DNA from: Sandaracinaceae bacterium
GTDB taxonomy: Bacteria > Myxococcota_A > Polyangia > Polyangiales > Sandaracinaceae
Length of the DNA: 64,000 nucleotides
Reading direction: 5' to 3'
Assembly (NCBI GenBank): GCA_040218145.1
Contig: JAVJQK010000122.1
Span: 248,001-312,000, forward strand
Position numbers and translations under genes: made by a program. Shown here in pieces: positions 29,499-39,097 of this stretch (positions are counted from its first letter, which is position 1; each line of letters begins with the position of its first letter). The notes below the pieces were generated by a model that was not told where the DNA came from, made no database searches, and saw only the letters and a list, made by a program, of their open reading frames with translations.

Positions 29499-29599
29499 AC
29501 CTCCGGCCGCACGAGTGTCAACGGTGGGGAGAGATGACCCGGGCAGAAAGCATCGGGGTCATTCGGGTTTCCGTCCTGAGCCTCCGGCCATCTCTCGTC

Positions 29600-29628
29600 T
29601 TGCTGCGACCGGCCCGTGTCCATACAAT
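29600..29628 (+). promoter_or_regulatory. Sigma-70-type promoter of the Ser/Thr kinase gene
   Basis: TTGCTG (29600-29605), a 17-base spacer and TACAAT (29623-29628) form the best housekeeping promoter in the window. The predicted start near 29635 lies after the alternative GTG at 29616, so the kinase must start at the ATG 29649. Confidence 0.65.
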
Positions 29629-29648
29629 CCGGCCCTACCTCGGGAAGC

Positions 29649-31145
29649 ATGGCAGTCGAACAGCGATACAGAGTGGTGGACCGACTGGAAGCCGGCGGCA
29701 TGGCGGAGGTCTTCCGCGGTGAGGCGCTGAGCGTCCAGGGCTTCAAGAAGCAGGTCGCCATCAAGCGCGTCCTGCCTCACCTGGCGCAGAACAAGAGCTT
29801 CATCTCGATGTTCCTGGACGAGGCCCGCCTCGGCGCCCGGCTGAACCACGCGAACATCGTCTCGGTCTTCGACATCGGAGCCGCCGACAACACGTTCTTC
29901 ATCGTCATGGAGTTCATCGATGGCTGCAATCTCAAAGCAGTCATGGAGAACTTCCGGCAGACGGGCCGCCGCCTCGGCGTGAAGGAGAGCGTTTACATCT
30001 GCATGGAGGTCTGCCGCGGCCTCAGCTACGCGCACGAGCTGATCGACGACGAGGGCGACGAGCTGGCGATCGTGCACCGCGACATCTCGCCGCCGAACAT
30101 CCTCCTGAGCAAGCGCGGCGAGATCAAGGTCACCGACTTCGGCCTCGCGAAGGCGACCACGCAGCTCGAGAAGACCGATCCGGGCGTGGTGAAGGGGAAG
30201 TTCAGCTACCTCGCGCCCGAGGCGGCGCTGGGCGAGCGGGTCGACGCCCGGGCCGACCTCTTCGGGCTCGGCATCGTGCTCTGGGAGATGCTGGCCGGCC
30301 GCCGGCTGTTCCTCGGCGAGACCGACTACCAGACGGTCAAGCTCGTCCAGCAGGCGAACGTGCCGAGCCTGCAGCGCCTGAACCCGGAGGTCGACGCCGA
30401 CCTCGAGGAGGTGCTGCAGAAGTGCCTCGCGAAGGATCCCGACCAGCGGTATCTGAGCGCGCGCGACATGGGCGACGCCCTGGCTGGCTACCTCTTCGGC
30501 AAGCAGCTGAAGGTCACCAGCTACGACATCGCCAACCTCGTCAAGGACGTCATCGACCGCAAGACGCGGTCGCCCAAGCAGCAGGAGGCGTCGATCATCG
30601 ACCGCCTCATCCAGGAGGAGCTGCTGCGGTTCACGTCGCTCGACGACATGTCGGGCTCGGATCCGTCGCTCGGCGACCAGCCGCTGAGCCCCGAGAACGT
30701 CGCGGGCGCCCAGCCGCTCGACGCGAGCCTCTTCGAGAACCCGGCCGACTGGTTCACCGATGACGCCGAGGTCGCCGACGCCGTGGCCAGCGCGTCCGGG
30801 ACCGAGAGCGAGCCGGGCTGGCGAGAGAGCGGGCTCGAGACGGACGCCGAGTCGCTCGCCGCGCTGCTCGAGTCGGACGCGCCCACGATGATCGCCGACG
30901 TCGCGTCCCTGAGCCCCGAGCGCGTCTCCGCGCCCCCGGCTCCGCGCCTGCCGTCGGTGCCCGAGAACCAGCCCCAGCGCGCCCCGACCCCGGCGCCGCC
31001 GCAAGCGGCTCGAGCGCAGTCGATCCCGCCCGAAGCCAGCCCTCCCGCCACGAGCGGCGGCGCGGCCAAGTGGGTCGTGCTCGCCGCGCTCCTGCTGCTC
31101 GCCGCCGGGGGCGCCGCCGCCTGGTTCGGCGGCTTCATCCCCTGA
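29649..31145 (+). CDS. Membrane-bound Ser/Thr protein kinase
   Basis: 498 residues. The kinase domain (about 8-280) is Pkn2/PknB type: glycine-rich loop EAGGMAEVF, catalytic VAIKRVL, IVHRDISPPN, TDFGLAK and APEAALGERVDARAD. A Ser/Pro/Asp-rich linker follows and a single transmembrane helix at the C-terminus (VVLAALLLLAAGGAAAWF), leaving only a few residues outside. It may phosphorylate partners of the nearby FHA activator (inference). Start set by the promoter and SD-like GGGAAG. The 3' end abuts a tandem repeat. Confidence 0.92.
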   Translation: MAVEQRYRVVDRLEAGGMAEVFRGEALSVQGFKKQVAIKRVLPHLAQNKSFISMFLDEARLGARLNHANIVSVFDIGAADNTFFIVMEFIDGCNLKAVMENFRQTGRRLGVKESVYICMEVCRGLSYAHELIDDEGDELAIVHRDISPPNILLSKRGEIKVTDFGLAKATTQLEKTDPGVVKGKFSYLAPEAALGERVDARADLFGLGIVLWEMLAGRRLFLGETDYQTVKLVQQANVPSLQRLNPEVDADLEEVLQKCLAKDPDQRYLSARDMGDALAGYLFGKQLKVTSYDIANLVKDVIDRKTRSPKQQEASIIDRLIQEELLRFTSLDDMSGSDPSLGDQPLSPENVAGAQPLDASLFENPADWFTDDAEVADAVASASGTESEPGWRESGLETDAESLAALLESDAPTMIADVASLSPERVSAPPAPRLPSVPENQPQRAPTPAPPQAARAQSIPPEASPPATSGGAAKWVVLAALLLLAAGGAAAWFGGFIP

Positions 31146-31147
31146 GC

Positions 31148-31271
31148 GTGCTCACCGGCACGTGCTCAACGGCACCGTGCTCAACGGCACCGGGCTCAAC
31201 GGCACCGGGCTCAGCCACACCGGCACCGGGGGCACCGCACCGTGCTCACCGGCACCGGGCTCAGCGACACC
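31148..31271. repeat. 15-base tandem repeat between convergent genes
   Basis: Seven units with consensus G(T/G)GCTCA(A/C/G)CGGCACC: 31148, 31162, 31177, 31192, 31207, 31242 and 31257, with one irregular GGCACC-rich block (31222-31241) inside. The array starts just after the kinase stop and runs into the last codons of the TPR gene. No coding function is apparent. It is a minisatellite that may also act as a transcription barrier. Confidence 0.85.
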
Positions 31272-34200
31272 GAGCGGCGACGCGCCTGACGTCGGGGGCG
31301 TCGTAGCCGTTCGGCGCCGCCTCGAGGTAGCGCCGGGCCAAGGTGCAGGCCTCCTCGCCGCGCCCGAGCCGCGGGGCGAGACGGCCGAGCGCCTCCGGCG
31401 GCGGCATCACGCCCGTGACGGCCGCGCGGAGCGCCTCGAGCGGCGCGTTGCCACGCTCGATGGCCACGTTCGCCAGGAGGAGGTGGGCCGGGCCGAAGCG
31501 CGCGTCGGCGGCGAGCGCCGCGTTGGCCGCCTCCACCGTCTCGTCGAAGTCGCCGTGCTCGAACTCCAGACGCCCGCGCGCCACCGCGAGCGCGGGCGCG
31601 AGCGCCTCCGCGAGGCCGCGTGACTCCGCCTCTCGCTCCGCCGTCGCGATCGCCCGCCGAGCGCTGGAGAGATCGCCGCGGCGGATGTCGATCAGCGACT
31701 GGCCGAGCAGCGCCTCGGGCTGATTGCGATCCCTCGAGAGGGCCTGGGCGAAGGCGCGCGAGGCGTCGCGGTCCTCCTCCGCCTGCGCGTAGAGCGCACC
31801 GAGCGCGGTGAACAGCTCCGCGTCTCGGTGCTCGCGGGCGAGCGGCTCGAGGGTCGACGCGCTCGCCGCGCCGTCGCCCCGGAAGACCATCATTCGCCCG
31901 CGCAGGCGCGCCACCTCGAGCGCCTCGTGCCCCGTGGCCGCCGCCTCCTCGATGCGGGTCGCCGCGGTCTCGACGTCTCGGGCCGCGAGCGCGAGGTGCG
32001 CGAGCCCGACCAGCGCGCGGGGGTGGGCGGGCCGAAGGGACAGCGCGCGCTCGTAGGCCTGCTGCGCCTCCGCGGCCTCCCCGGCCTGACGCGCCGCGTC
32101 CCCGAGATCAGCGGCCAGGTCGGGGTCGTTCTCGCGCGAGGCGGAGGCGCGGCGGAGAGACGTCAACGCCTCCTGCACCTGCCCGCGCCGCAGCTGGAGC
32201 GAGCCGCGGGCCGCGAGCAGCTCGGCCGCCTCGGGCCGACGCCGAAGCGCCGCGTCGAGGATCTCGGAGGCGTCGTCGAGGCGCCCCTCCGCGAGGTAGG
32301 CGCGCGCGAGCAGGGGGGCCGTCTCGAGGTCGTCGACCGCGCTGGCGCGGAGCGGCTCGAGCAGCTGGATCGCGCGGCCGGCGTGCCCGCCGTCCATCTC
32401 GATGGCGGCCAGCCGCACACGCGCGTGGCGACCCTCGGGCCCGGGCACCTCCAGGGCGGCCTCGTAGAGCGGGCGCGCCTCGTCCGTCTGACCGCGCGCT
32501 TCGAGGATGCGGGCCCGGAGCAAGCTCCGCCGCGGCGTGGCCTCGGCCGCGCCCAACGCCTCGAGCGCCTCGTCGAGGGCGCCCGCGTCCAGGAGCACCT
32601 CCGCCGTGAGCAGCGCGCGCCCCGACTCGTCGATCGGCGGCTCCGGAAGCGCCGACAGATGCTCGCGCGCCTCCGTGGCCGAGCCGGCCCGCAGGAACGT
32701 CTCGATCATCCCCATCGCAAAGGCTTCGTCGCTGGGCGGAGGATGCGTCGCGGCCGCCCGCACCTCCTGGAGCGCGGTCGACGCGTCGCCCTGCGCCGCG
32801 GCGTGTTTCGCGCGCAGCAGGTGGGCCCAGGCGAGCTCGAAGGGGGTCGCCCGCTCGGCCAGGTCGTCGACCACCGCCGTCGCCTCGTCCAGCGCGCGGG
32901 CGGGGTCGCTCCCGCTGTCCTGAAGGATGCGCGCACGGATCACGCGCACCGACGGATGCGTCTCGCCCGAAGGGATGGAGTCGAGCAGCGTGAGCCCGGC
33001 CGCGCTGTCGCCCGTGCGGTGGCGCATCAACGCGTGCAACGTGACGTGACGCGGAGAGCCGGGCCGCGCCGTCGCCGCCTGTCGGGACGCCTCCTCCGCC
33101 TGCGACCAGCGACCGAGCGCGGCGGTCGCGAACGCCCGGGCACGGAACGCCTCGGGGATCTGCTCTCCCTCCGCGGTGAGGCCGCTGAGCACGGACAGGG
33201 CCTCGGTCGACGCGCCGCGATCGACCGCGAGCAGCGCGGACGCGATCGACGCGTCGGTGCTCGCCCCCTCACCCTGGAGCGAATCGAGGATGGCCTGCGC
33301 TTCGTCCGCCCTCTCCACGTCGTGCTCGAGCACGAGCGTGGCGAGGAGCCGCGCCTTCAGCGCCCGCTGCCGGACGTCTCCGTCGTCGCCGATCTCCGCG
33401 ACCACCGCCTCGACCGCCGCCCGGTCGCCGCTGTCCCCCGCGGTCGCCGCCGCGCCCCGAACCTCTTCGCGGGCCGCGGCGTCGAGCCAGGCCGAAGCGG
33501 CGAGCCCGCCGCCCACCCCGAGCACGACCAGGAGCAGCGCCCCGAGGGCCGCGGGGACGACCCAGCGACGCTTGCCGCGACGCTCGGCCACGCGCTCGGT
33601 GGCGATGTCGCGGGCGAGCCCTCGCGGGGGCTCCGCGGCGGGCGCGGACGCTGGCGTGGGGTGCGGCGCGGCTTCGTACGCGGGCGGCACGGACGCGGCG
33701 GGGAACGGCGTCGGCGCGTGCACGTTTCCGCCCGTGGGGATCGGGGCCGGGCGGGCCTCGGGCATCGGCACACGCGCCATCGTCGGCGGCTCGACCTCGG
33801 AGTCGTCGTCGAGGCCGTCGAGGAGGCGGGCGCGGGTGGGCTCCTCGTCGAGGTCTTCGATGGGCGACGTGAACGCGTCGGTCGGCAACAGGTCGCCGGC
33901 GAACGGCTCGAAGTCGTCCTGGATCTCCAGGTCGAGCGGCGCGATCGGCTCGAAGGTCGGGCCGGGGGGCGGGAACGGCTTGGGGGTGAGCCCCTTCGCG
34001 CTCGGCACCTGGGCGCGGGTCGGCTCGCCCTCGAGCGCCAGCGGCACCGCGTCCCTGGAGTCGAGCGGGAGCTCCTCCGTCACCGGCTCGGGCACGAGCC
34101 CCGTCAGCCCCTCGTCCGCGTCGCGCGGCTTGGGCTTGGCGACCGCCGTCGGCTGCTGCGGCAGCGGGTCCGCGGACGTGGGAGGCTTCGCGGGCGGCGC

Positions 34201-34839
34201 CGGGAGCGGGGCGGCCGCGAACCCGAGCGCCGTCGGCTTGCGGGCGCGGACCCGCGGCGCGGGGCGCGCTGGGCTGGTCTTGGGCCGCTCGCGCGCCTCC
34301 GCGACCGCCTCCTCGACCAGGCTGGGATCCACCTGCACGGAGGGCTCCGGCTCGTGCGGGAGATCGGCCGCCGTCGCGGGAACCGGCGTGTTGGTCTCCT
34401 CCCACTCGGGCGATCGCGTCTCGACCGTGGGCTCCGCCTCGTCGGCGAACCAGCGCTCGATGGTGTTCGAGACCGGGGCGTTCTCGTCGGCCGCCTCTCC
34501 GAGGAGCTCCTGGGCGACCTCGTCGCTGGGATCGAGCTTCAGCGCCTTCCGCAGCGCCTCCACCGCTTGAGTGGGCCGGCCGTCGCGAAGGTACGCCTCG
34601 CCCAGGAGTCGATGCACCGGGGCGTGATCGGGCTTCTTGCGGGCGAGCGCCATCATCTCGACCCGGACCTCGTCGTAGCGCTCGAGCGCCAGCAAGGCCT
34701 CGCCGAGCAGCAGACGCACCTCGACCTGATCCGGGCGCACGAGCAGCGCCCTTCGACACGCACGAACCGCTTCTTGATAGCGGCGCTCCGAAATCAGGAG
34801 CTTCGCGCGCTCGGTCAGCTCCTGGCTCGCTGCGCCCAT
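31261..34839 (-). CDS. Giant TPR protein with single membrane helix
   Basis: 1192 residues. The N-terminal ~120 residues carry TPRs (ERRYQEAVRACRRALLVRP). A long Pro/Ala/Asp-rich region (about 140-410) precedes a transmembrane helix near 421-445 (WVVPAALGALLLVVLGVGGG). About 20 further TPR-like helices fill the rest (LGEAYLRDGRP and RGSLQLRRGQVQEAL types). I chose the ATG at 34839 because the longer frame overlaps the upstream gene. It is probably an inner-membrane scaffold. It lies downstream of the MoxR/DUF58/transglutaminase genes in the same direction. The last codons come from the 15-base repeat. Confidence 0.82.
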   Translation of the reverse strand: MGAASQELTERAKLLISERRYQEAVRACRRALLVRPDQVEVRLLLGEALLALERYDEVRVEMMALARKKPDHAPVHRLLGEAYLRDGRPTQAVEALRKALKLDPSDEVAQELLGEAADENAPVSNTIERWFADEAEPTVETRSPEWEETNTPVPATAADLPHEPEPSVQVDPSLVEEAVAEARERPKTSPARPAPRVRARKPTALGFAAAPLPAPPAKPPTSADPLPQQPTAVAKPKPRDADEGLTGLVPEPVTEELPLDSRDAVPLALEGEPTRAQVPSAKGLTPKPFPPPGPTFEPIAPLDLEIQDDFEPFAGDLLPTDAFTSPIEDLDEEPTRARLLDGLDDDSEVEPPTMARVPMPEARPAPIPTGGNVHAPTPFPAASVPPAYEAAPHPTPASAPAAEPPRGLARDIATERVAERRGKRRWVVPAALGALLLVVLGVGGGLAASAWLDAAAREEVRGAAATAGDSGDRAAVEAVVAEIGDDGDVRQRALKARLLATLVLEHDVERADEAQAILDSLQGEGASTDASIASALLAVDRGASTEALSVLSGLTAEGEQIPEAFRARAFATAALGRWSQAEEASRQAATARPGSPRHVTLHALMRHRTGDSAAGLTLLDSIPSGETHPSVRVIRARILQDSGSDPARALDEATAVVDDLAERATPFELAWAHLLRAKHAAAQGDASTALQEVRAAATHPPPSDEAFAMGMIETFLRAGSATEAREHLSALPEPPIDESGRALLTAEVLLDAGALDEALEALGAAEATPRRSLLRARILEARGQTDEARPLYEAALEVPGPEGRHARVRLAAIEMDGGHAGRAIQLLEPLRASAVDDLETAPLLARAYLAEGRLDDASEILDAALRRRPEAAELLAARGSLQLRRGQVQEALTSLRRASASRENDPDLAADLGDAARQAGEAAEAQQAYERALSLRPAHPRALVGLAHLALAARDVETAATRIEEAAATGHEALEVARLRGRMMVFRGDGAASASTLEPLAREHRDAELFTALGALYAQAEEDRDASRAFAQALSRDRNQPEALLGQSLIDIRRGDLSSARRAIATAEREAESRGLAEALAPALAVARGRLEFEHGDFDETVEAANAALAADARFGPAHLLLANVAIERGNAPLEALRAAVTGVMPPPEALGRLAPRLGRGEEACTLARRYLEAAPNGYDAPDVRRVAARCR

Positions 34840-34933
34840 CTTCTCTCGCGGGCCCGTGCTCCCACGTGCTCTCCGTCCTCGTCCCCCGCAGGCCAAGCTC
34901 GCACGTCGCGCGTGCTGGATCCAAGGGTAGTCA

Positions 34934-37075
34934 TTAATCGACGCGCGGGAAAAGATCCCGTCGCCCCACCAACGCACGGATCCGTCGCTCGAGGCGCTCC
35001 CCATCGGCCGCGTCGAGGCTGCCGCCGCCGTAGCGCGCGTCTCGGTGGCGGTCCGTGACCTCCCGGACGAGCTCCATCTCGGTGAACCCGGCCGCCTCGA
35101 GCGCGGCCAGCTGCTCGTCGGGGGTGCGCGAAGGCGGGCGAGGGTGGCCCAGCTTCGCCAGCACGCGGTCGAGCGCTCGATAGAGGCGGATGGCGACCCG
35201 CGCGCGCTCGGGATCCTGCGCGGCCTTCGCGCGACGGCGCCGCAGCAGCAGGAACACGGCGAGCGCGATCACGAGCAGCCCGGCGCCGGCGAGCAGCCAC
35301 CCGTCGGGACGAGCGGGGCGCGCGCCCGACTCCGAGGAGCGCGCCGGCGCGTTGGCCTCTCCGTCCCCGAAGAGATCCCGCAGCTGTCGGACGATCGAGA
35401 TCTGGGAGCGCAGGTCGTAGCCGACCACGTCGTCCGCCCAGCGGGTCTCGATCGCGTCGAAGATCTGGCGCAGCGTCGCGAGCCAGCCCCCGCCGGGCCC
35501 GAAGGCGTCGCGGCCGGAGGGGGTGGGATCGAGCACGACCCAGCCGCGCCCGGGGAGCCACACCTCCACCCAGCTGTGCGCGTCGCCCTGGCTGATCGCG
35601 TAGTAGCTCCCATAGGCGTTGTAGCGTCCGCCCAGAAAGCCCGTGACGTTGCGCGTGGGGACGCCGAGGGTTCGCAGCATCACCGCCAGCGACGTGGAGT
35701 AGTACTCACAGTGCCCGCGCTTGGCCTCGAAGAGGAAGACCTCGAGCGGGAGCCGTCCTCCGAGCGGCGGGGTCTCGAGCGAGTACGTGTACTCACCGCT
35801 CTCTCGCAGGCGCTGCACGATCCGCTCGACCCGATCCCCGTCGCTCTCGGCGCCCGCCGTCCATGCGCGGGCGAGCTCCGCCACCCGCTCGTGCCCCTCC
35901 GGCACCTGGAGATATCGTCGCAGGAGATCGGGATCGGGGTCTTCGGCGCGCACCTCGACCGCCGTCCAGGCGACGTAGCGCAGCCCCATCCCGTCGGCGT
36001 CGCCGTAGCGAACGTCCACGCCGGGCGCGATGTGCACGTCGCGACCGACGGGCACGCCTCCCGTCATGCGGGGCGGGATCTCGAGCCCGACGGTGTCCGG
36101 CGGGAGGAAGATCACCGGCTCGTCGAGCGCGTCGAGCACGATCGACCAGGCGCGATCCTGCGTGGGCTGCGGGAAGCGATGCGGCACCGGGTAGAAGTCG
36201 TCCGCGTGCCCGACGCTCTCGCTCTCGAGCTCGCTGCTCCGGGTCCAGCGTCGGCCGTCGTAGTGATCGAAGCTGGTCCCGCGCAGGCGGAGCGACATCC
36301 GCTCGGGCGGGTCCGCCGGGAGACTCGGCGGCTCGACGCGCAGCACGACGGTCGGATCGGTCCGGATCAACCCGAAGTCCCCGAGCTCGACGTCCGCGCC
36401 GAAGCCGCTCACGCGTTGACCGAGATCGCGGCCGAGGGTCAGGAAGCCGAGCCCGACCCGCGGGAACGCGAGGAAGATGCCCGCCGTCATCGCGAACAGC
36501 GGGACCGCGAGCGCGGCCGTGCCGAGCAGGAACCCAGTGCCGACGAGCGGGCTGCGCAGGGTGCGCGCGATGGCCTCCTCGCGCTCGGGCTCCGGCAGCG
36601 GCGCGTGCTGCGCCTCGAGCTCCGCGCGGAGGTGCCCGAGGGCCAGCGTCCAGGGCACGACGACGACGAAGCCGAGGAAGACCAGGGCGTAGGTGATCTC
36701 GGTCGACAGCACCGTCGCCGCGATCAGATGGAGCAGCGCGAGCGCGGCGATCTGCTGGTGCTCACGCGCACCGCGTCGGTTGAACAGGCGCGAGATCTGG
36801 AGCGCGGCGGTGAGCTCCAGCACGAGCGGGAGGAGCGGGGCGCCGAAGAATCCACGGGCGGACTGCACGAGCAGGAACACCACCACGCCGATGGTCCAGC
36901 CTCGGGTCCACCGAGGATCGCGGATGCGCGCCCCCTCGGCGAACCAGCTGGCGATCCACGCGGCGAAGATGAGCAGCTCGGCCGGCAGCTCGAGCTCCGG
37001 CCCGATCGAGAGCGCGAAGAGCCCGAGCCCCGAGAGCCCGTAGCTGACCCACTTGTGGAGCCGCTCGAAGCTCAC
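34934..37075 (-). CDS. TgpA-type transglutaminase-like membrane protein
   Basis: 713 residues. The N-terminal ~200 residues hold several transmembrane helices (DUF3488 type). The large periplasmic domain contains the transglutaminase core: Cys in RGHCEYYSTSLAVMLR, His in DAHSWVEVWLPGRGW and Asp in VLDPTP, the complete Cys-His-Asp triad. A further transmembrane helix (LLAGAGLLVIALAVFLL) and a DUF4129 tail follow. These proteins accompany MoxR and DUF58 partners in many bacteria. GTG start overlaps the DUF58 stop by four bases. Confidence 0.92.
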   Translation of the reverse strand: MSFERLHKWVSYGLSGLGLFALSIGPELELPAELLIFAAWIASWFAEGARIRDPRWTRGWTIGVVVFLLVQSARGFFGAPLLPLVLELTAALQISRLFNRRGAREHQQIAALALLHLIAATVLSTEITYALVFLGFVVVVPWTLALGHLRAELEAQHAPLPEPEREEAIARTLRSPLVGTGFLLGTAALAVPLFAMTAGIFLAFPRVGLGFLTLGRDLGQRVSGFGADVELGDFGLIRTDPTVVLRVEPPSLPADPPERMSLRLRGTSFDHYDGRRWTRSSELESESVGHADDFYPVPHRFPQPTQDRAWSIVLDALDEPVIFLPPDTVGLEIPPRMTGGVPVGRDVHIAPGVDVRYGDADGMGLRYVAWTAVEVRAEDPDPDLLRRYLQVPEGHERVAELARAWTAGAESDGDRVERIVQRLRESGEYTYSLETPPLGGRLPLEVFLFEAKRGHCEYYSTSLAVMLRTLGVPTRNVTGFLGGRYNAYGSYYAISQGDAHSWVEVWLPGRGWVVLDPTPSGRDAFGPGGGWLATLRQIFDAIETRWADDVVGYDLRSQISIVRQLRDLFGDGEANAPARSSESGARPARPDGWLLAGAGLLVIALAVFLLLRRRRAKAAQDPERARVAIRLYRALDRVLAKLGHPRPPSRTPDEQLAALEAAGFTEMELVREVTDRHRDARYGGGSLDAADGERLERRIRALVGRRDLFPRVD

Positions 37076-38094
37076 GCGGCTCCCTCCGCGAGCGCGGCCC
37101 CGTCCTCGAGCGGCGCGTCACCCTCCGCGAGCGGCACCGCCTCGAGCAAAGCGAGGTGACGCCACAGCGGGTCCGGCGACTGGCCCGGAAGCACGAGCGG
37201 AGAGGCGCTCGCACGCGACGCGATCTCCACGGCGACGCCACGCTCGAGCTCGTCCGCCGCCGCGCGGGCGGCGCGGGAGATCGTCGCCTCGAGCTGCGCG
37301 TCCCACGCCTCCCCCGCGCCGTGCGGGCGGCCCTCGTCGACCACGATGGTCAGCTTGCGGGCGACGTCGCGTTGCCGCTCGCGGACCACGACCCGGCCCA
37401 GCGCCGCGCTGCGCCGCCAGTGGATCGCGCGCGCGTCGTCTCCGGAGACGTACTCGCGCAGCCCGGCGACCTCGGAGCCCGGGCCGAGCCGATGCGAGGG
37501 GGCGTCGGGTCCGCTCTTGGGACGCGCGCGCGCGCCCGAGGGATCGCCGTCGATCGCGGGGTAGACGAGCAGCTCGTCCTCGAGATCGATGACGCGCCAC
37601 TTCTCGAAGAGCCCGAACGGGTAGCGCGTACGGAGGTTCAGCTGGGTGAGCTTCATCGTTCCGCGCCGCGCAGGACGCTGAGAGTAGGCGCGCACCTCGC
37701 GCGCGCCCGGCCCCACCTTGAGGAAGTAGACGCGCGGGGCGGCGTCCCCTTCACGGACCTCCTCGAGCTCGACCGAGTACGAGGGGAAACGAGTCTTCGC
37801 GTTCGACAGCTCGAGCTCGACGAGACACGGCGTGCCGGCGAACGCGCGCCGGGGGAGGTGGCGCTTCACCGCCACGTGCCGCAGGACGACCTCACTGAGG
37901 ATGCCGCTGAGCACGATGAGGCTCAGCATGAAGCCGAGCACGAGGTAGAGCAGGTTGTTGCCCGTGTTGACGGCCGCCGCGCCGACGCCGACGGTGACGA
38001 GCACGAAGACGCGCCCCTCCCGCGTGAACTTCAAGCGCCGCGGTGGGCCCCGTCGCTTGCGCTTCTTCTTCGTGGGCGTGGTCGCGCGGCTCAC
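37072..38094 (-). CDS. DUF58-domain protein
   Basis: 340 residues. A basic N-terminus is followed by a hydrophobic pair (FVLVTVGVGAAAVNTGNNLLYLVLGFML) and the DUF58 domain with the conserved block GSEVAGLREYVSGDDARAIHWRRSAALGRVVVRE. The domain has a von Willebrand A-like core and works with MoxR ATPases as a chaperone-like complex. It lies between moxR (4-base gap) and the transglutaminase gene (4-base overlap), the standard order. Confidence 0.92.
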   Translation of the reverse strand: MSRATTPTKKKRKRRGPPRRLKFTREGRVFVLVTVGVGAAAVNTGNNLLYLVLGFMLSLIVLSGILSEVVLRHVAVKRHLPRRAFAGTPCLVELELSNAKTRFPSYSVELEEVREGDAAPRVYFLKVGPGAREVRAYSQRPARRGTMKLTQLNLRTRYPFGLFEKWRVIDLEDELLVYPAIDGDPSGARARPKSGPDAPSHRLGPGSEVAGLREYVSGDDARAIHWRRSAALGRVVVRERQRDVARKLTIVVDEGRPHGAGEAWDAQLEATISRAARAAADELERGVAVEIASRASASPLVLPGQSPDPLWRHLALLEAVPLAEGDAPLEDGAALAEGAA

Positions 38095-38098
38095 GCGC

Positions 38099-39088
38099 TC
38101 ACACCGGCACGGGGATGGCGTTGAGCAGGTCGCGGATCACGCGCTCGGCGTCCTCGCGCTCCCCCGCCGCGTGCGCGCCCGCAACGCGCACCCGGTGCGC
38201 GAGCGTCGCGACCGCGACCGCCTTCACGTCGTCGGGCGTGGCGTAGGAGCGGCCGGCGACCAGGGCGTGGGCGCGGGACGCGCGCTCGAACGCGAGGGCG
38301 GCGCGGGTGGAGGCGCCGAGCTCGAGGAGCGGACTGGCGCGGGTGGCGAGCACGATCTCGTGCACGTAGTCGACCAGCGAGGCCTCCGCGCGGACGTCGT
38401 CGACGGCGGCCCGCGCGGCGCGGATCTGCGCGGCGTCCGCGACGGAATCCAAGGCGTCGAGCGGATCGCTGCCGCGCCGGCCGAGGAGCACGCGGCGCTC
38501 GACGTCCTTCGACGGATAGCCGAGGCGGAGCCGGAGCAGGAAGCGGTCGAGCTGCGACTCGGGCAGCGGGTAGGTGCCGTAGAACTCTTCGGGGTTCTGC
38601 GTGGCGACGACGAAGAACGGATCGTCGAGCACGTGGGTCTGACCGTCGATGGAGACGCGGCGCTCACCCATCGCCTCGAGCAGCGCGCTCTGGGTCTTGG
38701 GGGTCGTGCGGTTGATCTCGTCCGCGAGCAGCACGTTCGTGAAGATGGGCCCGGGTCGGAAGTCGAACTCGGCGCGCGACTGGTCGTAGACAGCGCCTCC
38801 GAGCACGTCCGCCGGCATCAGATCGCTGGTGAACTGCACCCGGCGGAACTCGAGCCCGACCGAACGCGCGAGCGCTCGCGCCAGGGTCGTCTTGCCCACC
38901 CCCGGCACGTCTTCGAGGAGCACGTGGCCGCCGGCGATCAACGCGACGACGGCGAGCTCCACCTCTCGCTCCTTGCCCTCGAGGACCCGACCCACGTTCT
39001 CGACGATGGCGCGGGCGAGGGCGGTGGCCATCGGGACCGGAGCCCCAGGGCTCTGCCCGAGGACCTCGGCTTCAGCGGTGACGGTCAC
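38099..39088 (-). CDS. MoxR-family AAA+ ATPase
   Basis: 329 residues. Walker A lies in LLEDVPGVGKTTLARAL, Walker B in LLADEINRTTPKTQSALLEAMGE, and the sensor block is FFVVATQNPEEFYGTYPLPESQLDRFL. MoxR proteins remodel client proteins with a vWA/DUF58 partner, here encoded four bases downstream. It follows two histidine kinase genes by nine bases, so sensing and MoxR activity may be linked in one operon. Confidence 0.94.
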   Translation of the reverse strand: MTVTAEAEVLGQSPGAPVPMATALARAIVENVGRVLEGKEREVELAVVALIAGGHVLLEDVPGVGKTTLARALARSVGLEFRRVQFTSDLMPADVLGGAVYDQSRAEFDFRPGPIFTNVLLADEINRTTPKTQSALLEAMGERRVSIDGQTHVLDDPFFVVATQNPEEFYGTYPLPESQLDRFLLRLRLGYPSKDVERRVLLGRRGSDPLDALDSVADAAQIRAARAAVDDVRAEASLVDYVHEIVLATRASPLLELGASTRAALAFERASRAHALVAGRSYATPDDVKAVAVATLAHRVRVAGAHAAGEREDAERVIRDLLNAIPVPV

Positions 39089-39097
39089 GGCGGAAAC

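Noticed and set aside
31148-31271. CRISPR array
   Set aside because: Units are 15 bases and directly adjacent, with no spacers and no cas genes.
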